Notes under the pieces: generated by a model
Database searches by the model: none
What the model saw: the letters and a program-made list of their open reading frames with translations, nothing else
What the model was told of the DNA's origin: nothing
Assembly (NCBI GenBank): GCA_026936325.1
Contig: JAPTHN010000018.1
Coordinates: 8,637,658-8,701,657 of the forward strand
DNA: 64,000 nucleotides
Reading direction: 5' to 3'
DNA from: Platynereis dumerilii
Taxonomy: Eukaryota; Annelida; Polychaeta; Phyllodocida; Nereididae
Shown: positions 10,038 through 22,000 of the stretch, in pieces
Layout: each line of letters opens with the position of its first letter
Position numbering within the stretch: the first letter of the stretch is position 1
Made by a program: the position numbers and the translations under genes

Positions 10038-13000
10038 CTGAAAAAAAAAAAATGGTTTGTCATAACAGCAAATATTTAGGAGAAAATTGGAGGATATCGT
10101 TATAGAATGTATGCCCGACAAAAAAGCCCATATTAATGCTTTTTGACCTGCTCGATTGCCATGCTGAAATCGAGTCAGCGCACGGGCATTGAAGTTATTG
10201 TGCCCTCTGTCATACAGTTCTACCCAAAAGTTTAAATACCCCGATGCAAAATGACCAATTTCTCTATTTCCAGGGCAATTTTAACAACCACATACATGAT
10301 ATACAGTACACTGCATGCAGCTGAACACTTCTGAACCATTGAAAATTCAATAGCAATGAGATTCTGTGATATAATTGGTCAATTGCATTCTATGACATTT
10401 TCAAAAGTTTACATATCCTTTTGTAATATCAAATATTTTCCCCCTTGGGATCATGAATAGATTGCAGGATTTTACTACATTATTTCAAAAGTCCTTAGAC
10501 TACATAAGCAGTGATTTTAATCCGTTCTGCTTCACAGAATTTCTGTAACTCCACGCTCATTGTTGGTCTCCGCCGGGGCACAGCCTGTCCAAGATCAGAC
10601 CATAATTTATCAATAAAATTCTGGTCTGGAGGGTGTCAAACCACTCAAGGACCTTTTCCCAACTGTCCTGGAAATATTTTTGGGCAGAATTAGTGAAGGT
10701 TTTGGATTGTTGCCCTGTCACAGCGACTTGTTTCATCCCGTTCCTAACTTTCACCATGTATCATATTGGTTCTCTTCCAAAATTTTATGGAAAATCAGTG
10801 ATATCAAACATTTCTTTAGTCTTGACAATGTGTCTGGTGATATTCGAACTGAAACAGCTGCAAATTATTGAAGGTGCACCACCCTGGTTCAATTTAGCAA
10901 TGGTCTTCTTTTTATCGTAAATCTGAATAAACTCCTAGCAAACACAGTGCAAAGGATTTTAATGATATAACACCTCAGCTAAGTCGCGTCTATCCAAAAA
11001 CATTTTGGCAGATGGATTGGGACTTACCAAACTGCTTCAGGTGTACTGCAGCCAAGTTTGTCCCATAATCACCCCCGCCCTGTTGGAGGCATGTCTATCA
11101 GGTATGCAAGCAAAATAGTACCATTCACAAAGTAAACCAAGGTGGTGCATTTTTGATAAATAGTGGCTATTTCAGTGCACACAGCACTGGAATATTGGTC
11201 AAAACTATTGAAAGTTGGAATGCCACTAATACAATTTTGGAACAAAAACCGACGTGATTCAGTGTGAAAGTTAGGAACGGGATGAAACAAGTCGCTGTGA
11301 CAGGGCAACAATCCAAAACCTTCACTAATTCTGCCCAAAAATATTTCCAGGACAGTTGGGAAAAGGTCCTTGAGTGGTTTGACACCGTCCAGACCGGAAT
11401 TTTATTGATAAATTATGGTATGATCTTGGACAGGCCGTGCCCCGGCGGAGACCAACAATGAGCGTGGAGTTACAGAAATTCTGTGAAGCAGAACGGATTA
11501 AAATCACTGCTTATGTCGTCTGAGGACTTTTGAAATAATGTAGTAAAATCCTGCAATCTATTCATGATCGCAAGGGGGAAAATATTTGATATTACAAAAG
11601 GATATGTAAACTTTTGAAAATGTCATAAAATGCAATTGACCAATAATATCATAGAATCTCATTGCTATTGCATTTTCAATGGTTCAGAAGTGTGCAGCTG
11701 CATGCAGTGCATTGTATTTCATGTATAATTTGCCTATTGTTCTTAAAATTGCCCTGGCAATGGATAAATTGGTTTTTTTTTGCGTCAGGGTATGTACACT
11801 TTTGGGCAGAACTGTAGGAACTGTCATGCCATTGAAGATCTGAGATGGAGTTGTTCATTTTACAAATAAAAAGTATAGCTACTTCAAGCTAGTATTAACA
11901 AAATGATTATTAAACAGTTCAATACTTAAAAGGCTATTGATACTACAATTACAAAACAGCAAGATATTCATTTCATAAAAAATGTTTTTATCAACATACT
12001 TGCAAACGGCCGGTTTTTCGCTCGGTGGCAGTTCGCCGCTCATGGCACTGGTCTGGCGATAGACTCCTTCCAAAGTGTTTCGACAAGCAACGTAGTTGTC
12101 CCATTTCACTTCATAGCCTTGGCATCCTGGAGTACAGAAAGTATATGTAATTATATTATGTGAAATTGCATAAATAAACTATATCAGGAGAAATCATAGT
12201 CTATGTATTATAAATTATAGAAAATGGATTTCAATAGTTGGGGCGGCTATCACATCAATATGACCAAAATCCAAGAAAATGAAATGGGAGTTAAAACACC
12301 ATATTTTAAATTAACATAAATATCTAAATGAAAATCTATGACTTGGAATCTTGCTACAACTTCTAAGGAACTAAATGTTTGGATGGTTTCTGAAAAGTTT
12401 TGTGAAATTTAGTGTATTGTCATAACAATAATGGCATGAATTTGTGGAGAAAATTATCTCACCAGGTTCTTTGTGAGCTGTCGTTGTGGTTGGTTCATTA
12501 GTTGTTGTAGATTCTTCAGTTGATGTTGAGGGTTCTGTTGATGTAGTAGTAATGGTTGATTCTGTTGTTGAGGGTTCTGTAGTTGTTGTTGAAGGTTCTG
12601 TAGTTGTTGTTGAGGGTTCTGTGGTTGTTGTTGAGGGTTCTGTAGTAGTTGTTGAAGGTTCTGTAGTTGTTGTTGAAGGTTCTGTAGTGGTTGTTAAAGG
12701 TTCTGTAGTGGTTGTTGAAGGTTCTGTAGCTGTTGAGGCTTCTGTAGTAGTTGAGGCTTCTGTACTTGTTGAGGGTTCTGTAGTGGTTGTTGAAGTTTCT
12801 GTGGTAGTTGTTGATGGTTCTGTAGTTGTTGTTGAAGGTTCTGTGGTTGTTGAAGGTTCTGTAGTGGTTGTTGATGGTTCTGTAGTGGTTGTTGAGGGTT
12901 CTGTAGTTGTTGTTGAAGGTTCTGTAGTAGTTGTTGATGGTTCCATAGTTGTTGTTGAAGGTTCTGTAGTAGTTGTTGATGGTTCCATAGTTGTTGTTGA

Positions 13001-16000
13001 AGGTTCTGTAGTTGTTGAAGGTTCTGTAGTTGTTGTTGAGGGTTCAATAGTAGTTGTTGAAGGTTCTGCAGTTGTTGTTGAGGGTTCTGTAGTTGTTGAC
13101 GGTTCAGTTGCAGTTGTAGTTGTGGATGTAGAAGGTTCTGTAGTAGTAGTAGTAGTAGGTTCTGGTGTTGTGGTTGTTGATGGTTCAGCTTCAGATTCAG
13201 CATCCGTCACTGGTTCTATTGTTGGTGTTGATGGTTCTGTGGCAGTAGTAGTAGAAGTAGAGGAAGGTCGAGTCGGTTTCCATTGTGGATTTCTTGTTGA
13301 GCATGGATTATCCGGTCCTGGTGGCCTCTTGGGGTTGCAGACAATGGTGAAGTATTCCGGATACTTCTCTTTGCATAGGGGACTCGGGGGTTCGCTGTTC
13401 AACCCTGAGAAATCCGGTCTTGCTTCCTCTATCTTTTCCTCTTCCTCAGCGCTGTCAGACGGATTGAGTTTGTCGTAATAATCTCCGAAGAATCCTGGGA
13501 AAGAGTTCTCCTTTCTCCCGTCAAGGATCTTCTGTCTTTCCAACTCTATCTGTTTCTCCCTCAAGTCGCTCTGTTGTTCCATCCACTTGATGCACTCGAT
13601 GTCCATGTGAGGAGGGAGGATGGTGGTCGTTGTCGTAGTCGGTGGGGTGTCGTCTCTAGATGGCGGTGTTGGTAAATCGGCCACTGAAAGATTGTTAATT
13701 GTTTATTGTTTACTGTTCAAAACAACCCAAAGGTGTGAGACCACGCCGTTTACAGGGAGTGATTAGTAAAAAAATGTTACAGAAATTTAAAAATCACATT
13801 TATAAGGAAATATTACGGTGTTCGGGTATTAAAGCTATCTATCATAACTTATATAGACATTGATATAATATATTCATTGATCATTCAACAGCTTTGTAAA
13901 GCTTTGAACAATTGAAAGTGAAATGACATGTCAGTCAATTCAAAAATGGTAGCAATGGATCCATCCATTTTATAAATATTCTCGTTTCTTTCATTGACAA
14001 AAGTACTAGACTACTAGAGGGACTTCTGTGCCGTGGCCTGAATGACATATGAACCATAGTATTTGAGCTTCTTCCCATTGGTCCTTGCAATAGCCCATGA
14101 GCCAATCAGATGAAGGTATAATTGATGCATATGACAAGACTTAGTGTCTCTATCAACTCATGCCTGTTGAATTTGCTCATTTTGCTATAACACTAAAAAC
14201 AGATGTACCTGGAGTTCGGAGAGTTCCTCCGTGGCCTAATGGTTAAGAGTGCTTGTTTGCACAACCACTGGCTCTGAGGGCGTGGGTTCGAATCCCACCC
14301 CGGAACTCAATTTAGTCCGAGCCCATGGGACATTAAATGGAGGCGGGTTGTATCCAGTGTTCTATGCTGGGGCAACTGAAAGACCCTGGGCATCCCTGAA
14401 TTAATAGGGTATGTACCAGACTCACAGTCTTCTCATTTCATCATCATATGGCGATCGCCTGCCTCGATATAGCCCACTAAGGTGCTGCTGAGGCGTAAAA
14501 CACAAACAAACAAACAAACCTGGAGTTCGGTCTACGAACATGATGTGGACATCGCCAGGCTCGCTGCCAGAGGGAGGTCTGCGGTCTGGGATTATTGCCC
14601 TTTTCCTTCTTCTTCTTCCTTTCAATCCAAGCAGGTTCTGTAATATTTATGACACAAAAAAGATTTCTAAAATCTGATATTTACAAGTATATATGATATT
14701 CACCACGGGATAAGGGATATGTCGTTTATCACCCGCGGGCTTTAGCCCGACTGGCCGAGTTCTGATAGACACATACACCCGATCCCATGGTGAAAAACCA
14801 GCTTAAACCATGAGACAAACACTCAAACAGTCAAACATGAGACGATAAGTGGACAACAAAGAATATAGCATTTATCGCAGTGAAATACAGGCTTGTGATT
14901 GGCTGACAGAGGTGTCGAATGGTATAGTACAAAAACGTTCTGTCAGAATTGTAAAGAATGCAAAATTTAATGCCCACACAGAACCTATTTTTAAGTCTCT
15001 TAGATTATTGAAAGTTATTGATATTCTGCGGTTGAATGAGTATAGTTTAAATTTGTATATATGCTTGAAAATCGAATGTTGCTGACAATATTCCTAACTT
15101 CTGTCTTCACTAGATATGTTGACATTCATAATTACAACACCAGGCATGCATATGCTTTCCGAATACCCCAGCAGAAGCATGATTTTGTCAAAAATAGTAT
15201 TCGTTTTAGATTACCTGCTATCATAAATAATGCTCCAATGAATTTCCGAGATAAGATTTATACTCACAGTTTACAGGGTTTTGCAAAATACATTAAATTA
15301 CAAATTATTCAGAACTATGAAAACTTGTGTAATATCCCATTATGCTATATATGTCTGAAAACCTGGTTAATACCATGTTACGAAGGAATTTCGGTTTCTG
15401 AGCTGCTTCTTAAATTGAAAATTGCGCATTGCAAATTCTACAAGGATATATAAAAAATAAGTTCAGAATCTGTTGACATGTGATTCTCATCGAATTTATG
15501 AAATATGCTCAGATTCTTTGGACTTACATATTCCGCCAAATGTGCAATTACCTTTTCTGAAATATCGCTTTTATCTTTGTGTCCTCATGCTTTTGTTCTC
15601 ATCATATTCGTCATAATATATATTTGGTTCTTCAACCAATATGCACGCATTGTACCATTGTTAATTTGATTTTCTGTACACTATAGTTTATTTTATTTCT
15701 TTAATGGATCTCTCTGAGATGATGACATGATCTTTTAATTTTTTTTTAGGGCGGGCATCTCGCTAGCGATAAGTACTTGTCTTAGAGATGTCCTCCCTCT
15801 TTACTGTAACAAAACGTTTCAGAACGAGATAAAATATCTGGAGTGTAATAGGCCTAATATAATGACCAATATGTTTCATCCACGCTGCAGCATGCAGGTG
15901 ACAACACTTTTTTTATTTTTTGACTAGCATAATTGTCAACATGGCCACCCAGCTACTGAATAAACAGTACTGCTCATAAGTAAGAGAAAAGGGTGTCGTT

Positions 16001-19000
16001 TTGGAAATGAGGGCAGGGACGGGTGAGGGTAAGAACTGAAGGGTGCGGAAGGGTTGATTATCTTCCCGAAGGTATGGGATTTAGGAAACATTTTTGGATT
16101 GCAATGTATGTAAAAGAGTAGAAAAGCTCAATGTTTTTTTTAGCAGAAAATCTGTTGTGTCAGGTGATTGGAGAATCTAAAAATTAACTATATCTGTCCC
16201 TACTTACAAGCGGTAATGTATAAAATAAAATAAAAGAAGACATACCATCAGAGATTTTTCGTCATTTTTAAAATCCCAATCTGTGCCTTTGTTCTCATCC
16301 AGTCCAAAGAAGGACGACAATCCACCATTTTCTACAAAAGGCGGCGGATTCATAAATTCAACGTCGCCAAAGCCAAATTCATGGCCGTTGTTACGTGGTA
16401 CATGGTCGTTGTTACGGGGTGCGTGGTCGTTGTTGCGTGGTGCATGGTCATTGTGACGTGGTATGTGGTTGTAATCTGGCATGTGGCTGTTGTAATCTGG
16501 CATGTAATCGTCATGGTTGTTGTATTCTGGTGTGTCATCCACATACCCTGGGAAGGAATTGTCAGAATCTGGGGAATGGGTGGTGTAGTCAGGGATATAA
16601 TCAGGGATATAATCAGGGATATGATCAGGGATATGATCAGGGATATAATCAGGGGTATGATCCTCATAATCTGGCTTATAATCAGTGTAATCTGGCGTGT
16701 GGTCATTGTAATCTGGCGTGTAATCCACGTAATCTGGCGTGTGGTCATTGTAATCTGGGATATAGTCATCAGAATCTGGGTTGTGAGTGGTGTAATCTGG
16801 GATAAAATCATTATAATCAGGGATGTAATCATCATAAACTGGGATGTTATTGTTGTAGTCCGGTAGTTCATTGTTACGATTGAATGCATGATGGTTGGAC
16901 CTGCTTCTTTGCTGCTCATCCGGATCGTACGAGTCCCCGTGATTGTCATGCCAGTCGTGATGAAACGGATCGCCATGGTAACCGTCATAGTAGCCATCGG
17001 CGAGCCCTGGTTCTTCAGCTGGTAAATTTGCCGTCCTTTGTTTGTAGGCATTACTCAATCTTTCCAAGATTCCGTTATAACGAATGATGTGTTTCTCCAA
17101 ATTTATCATTGCAGTTATGTACTCCTCTGCCCACTTCACCACCAGAGGGCATTCTGACGATTCGCTCACATTTTTTGCGCATTCAATCGATGCGGTGTAG
17201 TTCCTGGAAAAGAAAATCTATATTGGAATACTTCATACCATATAACATGAACTCCTTTAATCATCAATCATGATTACATATAATATTTATATTTCTCAAA
17301 TATAATAATAAGGGACTGTTCACGATTTATGACCTTGGAGGGGTCAAGTTTTCTTGGAAGTAGTTAAAAATTAATACCTCCTCCTTCATGCAAATTTGTT
17401 GTACCCTCGGCCTCCTTGTGATCAATGTGGAGTTTTAGTCCCCCCCCCCCAGATACACAAGTTGTGACACTCTAAAAGCCCCTTTCAATTATGACAGATC
17501 TCCGTAACTTGCACATTGAGTATTTGGTGTTTTACTACATCTATATAGACGTCCACCACGCTGTACAGTGTCAACATATACGTATATATATTATGGCAGA
17601 CCTACGTAATACGTATGCACTCTCTGAGTGTTCGTTCTTGTTAAATTTCTGTAACTTACGCAAACTCAACACGGAAGGAGTATTTGTCACATGCGTAAAT
17701 GCTGTCACGTTCTTCTTCAATGTTGTTGCACCCTGTAACATAAAAGAAAAATTATAGCTCCTGATGGTTGCACATGCATGTACATGTAGGCAATGCAGTG
17801 GCGAAACTGAGGGGTCTCGAGTGGGGGGACACCTGGGGGGGGCACGCGATTCTCTGGGGGGGGGCACCTGCTATACTAATTGTATATTTTAGCCAGAGTT
17901 GGAAAGTTCATATGGGGGGGCACCTGGGGGGGCACAGGTCCAATATGGGGGGGGGGGCTGTGCCACCCCCGGTGCACCCCCATAGGGACGCCACTGAGGC
18001 AATGACTAATTTGGACATTGGGAGGATTTCTTCTAAAATGGATTTGACGAATGATTGCATGGTTTATGAACATTGAAAATCAGACAGATGACAGAAATAT
18101 ATACTGTAGTATGGGGTGAATAGGGACAGAATAGGAATTCATGTGTTTTATTTCTTTAGCTACAACACTTTTACTTAACGCTGGTTCGTAATTTTTGGCA
18201 CATTTAGGCCTAGCGCCTATAGCGTACAAAGTAGCGCATATTTTGGCTGGGTTTTTATAATTCTAACTGCAGCCAATGGTATTTAAGTATTCGACACCAA
18301 GAACCATTTTTCCCCTGATGTGAACTGACGGAATTTTCCATGAAATTGGTCTATTAAAGTAAGTAGGGGAGAGCGGGACACTGTGAGACGGCAGGCACAG
18401 TGAGACAAAGCCCATAGCGTCTAGCTGGTACTGTTTACAGATCAACCCTCTCTTGTATAGAACAAAAAGTAGGTAAGTAAAAGACTGTCCTATATCCTGA
18501 ATGCCTACACAGCATATCGAGAGTGGAATTTAAATATTTTGGTTTTTAGCCAGTAAAAGTAAATAATTTAGCTAAACCACTTTTTGTTATAAATACGTAA
18601 TTCCCAAGAAAAATGTTATGATGCACAGCAAATTGTCAGGGATACAAACCTTAATTATTTGTGATAGTTTAATGAGATGATGATCTACAATGCAGGCATC
18701 GGTCCGCAGGATTGAAAAATTTTATAAAGAGAGCTGCGTGGGGCACAGTGAGACAGTTGGAGGTGGGGCACAGTGAGACATCATAAAATACACTCGAAAC
18801 GACTTGAATGTAATGCATAGCTTACAATTAACTATTAAAAACAAAATGCCTGCTATAAACTACTGATTTTAGTGAGTGATATTCAAAGAGAAGCATCAGA
18901 AAGTATTTTGATTGGTATGTAACAGATGCAGCAGGTTAAATAAGTTGTGCATGTGTCCTACGCGATGAAGTTTCGAAACATGCTCAAAAAAGGACCTAAG

Positions 19001-22000
19001 GAAATCACCTTGCCAGCTCCTTTTATAAGAGTACAGTAGTTTCTGTAGCAAAAATTGATAGAACAATTCTGCAGGTCCTGAGGATCGGCGGTTATGGCAG
19101 CAGATGCCCTGTCACACTGTGCCCCGTCTGCTGTCTTACTGTGCCCCACCCATGGGGCACAGTGAGACACTTAACGAGCACGGACGTAACTCCAAATTTC
19201 TCCAAACCTGTAAAAGGTAGGAACCTGAAACTACTGGACAATATACCCAATGTCATTATCTATAATGTGGACCTGATCACATTTAACATTTTGGAACACT
19301 TCAAAATAAAAAAAGTGTCTCACAGCGCCCCTCCAAAATAAAAAAGTGTCTCACAGTGCCCCTATGGAAAAATAAAACATAGGCTGCGTAGCAGCAAACC
19401 TTCAGAGAAAAAACAACATTTTAAAAGGACACCATTACATCATAAAAGTGATGTGAACCACATTGCATGTAATATTTGCAATAGTGGCCTGATCTTGGTC
19501 TGAGATTATCTATATGCCCCGCCATATGCCCGCCTGCATGCCAGGGTATGTGGAACGATGGAAAGACCTTACTAGACCAATATACACATAATATGGACTA
19601 GTTTCATGCATAAACAAGGAATAAGTTGTGAGGTATGGGTCAGATGTTTCAAAAAGCATTAAGAGTAACTATGAAGCAGACCAACAAAGGGCACTAAAAT
19701 ATTATATAGGAAATGTATATAAACTTTCATCACACACAAAAGACACAAATTTATCAAATAGGTGACATGTGTAACAAATTTCATCCATGTACCTGCAGTT
19801 GTGACCAAGTTTTGGCCCAAAAATGAAAAAAAAATTAATAAATTTTTCTCAATATTTCAAAAAGTATAGAATATCAATCAATCAGACCATGAAAAGGCAC
19901 AACTAGACCATATAGGCTACATGTGTGAAAAATTTTATCCATGTACATGTAACAGGGGCTGAGTCCTAGCCCGGAAATGAAAAAAAAAAAAGTTTTTAAT
20001 ATTTTTGTCAATATTTTAAAAAGTACAAAATGTCCATTCACGAGACCATCAAAAGGCACAACTAGACCATACAGGCTACAAGTGTACCAAATTTCATCCG
20101 TGTACATTCAATAGGGGCCGAGTACTGGCCCGGAAAACAATCTATCCGCCCGGATGCCTGACCGCCCGGACGCCCGACCGCCCGCCAGGCGGACGGACAA
20201 CTTTTGACCAAAGTGATAACAATACCTTATACCACTCGACACCTCTGTCAGCCAATAATGAGCCAGTATTTCACTGCAATAAAACCAATATTCTTTGTTG
20301 TCCAGTTATTTTCTCATGGGAGAATAATAAGTGAAGCTGTGAAAAAAACACAGCAACAAATGACAACTTTCAGCTTTGTCTTATGGTATAAGCCGGTTAT
20401 TCACCGCGGGATCGGCAATATGTGTTTATCACAGCTCGGGCTAACGCCCTCGCTGGATAAATCACATATTGCCTCTCCCTAGGTGAATAACCTATACTTC
20501 TTCGAACTTCGTTCGCTGAAGGTAAAAATTTCCCACCGCTGGCAGAGCCTTGTGACCACTGCCAAGTTCAAAATTTCTTGTGAAATTGAGATTTTTCCAG
20601 GCAATGACACGGGGCCGACCAGACAATAGATTAGGGGGGCTATGGACCTTTTTTTCGCATGCGGATGCGCGACAACCTTTTTTCGCAATTTTAACATTAC
20701 GGTACCCCAGCTAAAAGTAAACCTTATAACAAATTAACTCTGTTTCCTACTGTATTGTCCTGCCACTGTCACACTGAAATAGGGTAGTGTTAATATTTTT
20801 GAAGTGCAGTTAAAGCAGGTCCATTTATTGCTTTGACCCCGTCAAGAAGTTGGTGCAATCCCCCCCCCCCCCCATTGGGGCCATTCAAAAATTACATAAC
20901 GCAAAAACAGCTCATTTTTGACACCCGCCCCCCTCTCCCTTGTAACAGCCTGTAACACAAGTCCATACCCATCTCCCAGTTACATAACAAGGCCTATACC
21001 TCCAATTAAAATCTCGGAAGTTACGCATGCGCACTGGTGTTCCGCAACCGGAGGGTTCACAGTATTAAACTGAATTCAAAGATCCAGATGTCGCACCAGT
21101 TCAAATTTCATGACTTTTAATAAGTCATACTCCCAAAATTCAACAAACAACAAGAACACAATTTTTGTATGCGGAACATCATTGCTATGATTACATTTTT
21201 TTCATGTTTGAAAAAAATTATTGTGTTACGTAACATCTAGTCTTACACCCTCCTCCCCCGTGTAACACAACATAACACTATCTCATACCCCCTCCCCCCC
21301 CTCTGGCGTTACGTAAGTTTTTATTACAGATCTCGTATAAGTGTGCCATGTTCCATGTGAATATATATGCCCAGATGATGTCAGTATTGCAATACTGACA
21401 TCACTATTGGCACTCCAAGCTTGAGTGTTGATTCCAACTGCTACCAACAAGTCAGGCTTATGGGCTGTCTAAGTGTGAATGACAATTGATTAATCTGCAT
21501 TCATTGGTATGGTTGTTTGATCCAGTTGGAGCAGGTGAAACTGATATATGTTTGAGCCACTTGCTTGATCCATCATGGACATTCATGGTGTCCTGTTGTG
21601 AAATTTCTCATTGAGGGCAGCACCTTGTGGCTTTTCAGCCTTTTAGGTGAGATCTGCGCCAAAGAACTGTTCAGAATTGATGACTGGAATGGGGATGATG
21701 GGGAGATTTTTCGGAAGTGAACGTGGCGGTGTTGCATGGGCATACCAGAGAACGAGAAATGGGGGGGGGGGGGGTGGTTGCTCCCCAAAAATTTGGGAAA
21801 AGGCCAGACAAGGAGGCTAAGAATTTGATCATCAAATAAACATTATTGGAAATCAGTGATAAGGATCCCCCCAAGCAAACCCCCCCCCCCTCATTAGGTC
21901 TTAAATTCTGAATGGTTTCTGAGTATATTATTTTTGCCAAGACAGAGCAGCACATGATAACCTCTCTATCAACAAATGAATGTGAGAGTGAATGAGTTTG

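Noticed and set aside
12694-13203. 169-codon minus-strand frame of Gln/Leu/Asn repeats
   Set aside because: A shifted-frame shadow of the TTTTEPS repeat.
12486-13478. 330-codon plus-strand open frame (EGSVVVV repeats)
   Set aside because: It is the antisense of the mucin-repeat exon 19. The repeat lacks stops on both strands, and the minus-strand frame has matching splice sites and phase.
14220-14310. Possible genuine tRNA gene
   Set aside because: It has boxes A and B, but is followed by a SINE body and AAAC tail and flanked by a 13-bp target duplication, so it is a SINE head.
16350-17051. Long alternative frames across the Pro-Asp-Tyr repeat
   Set aside because: Shadows of exon 17, whose frame alone fits the flanking exons and the cysteine unit.
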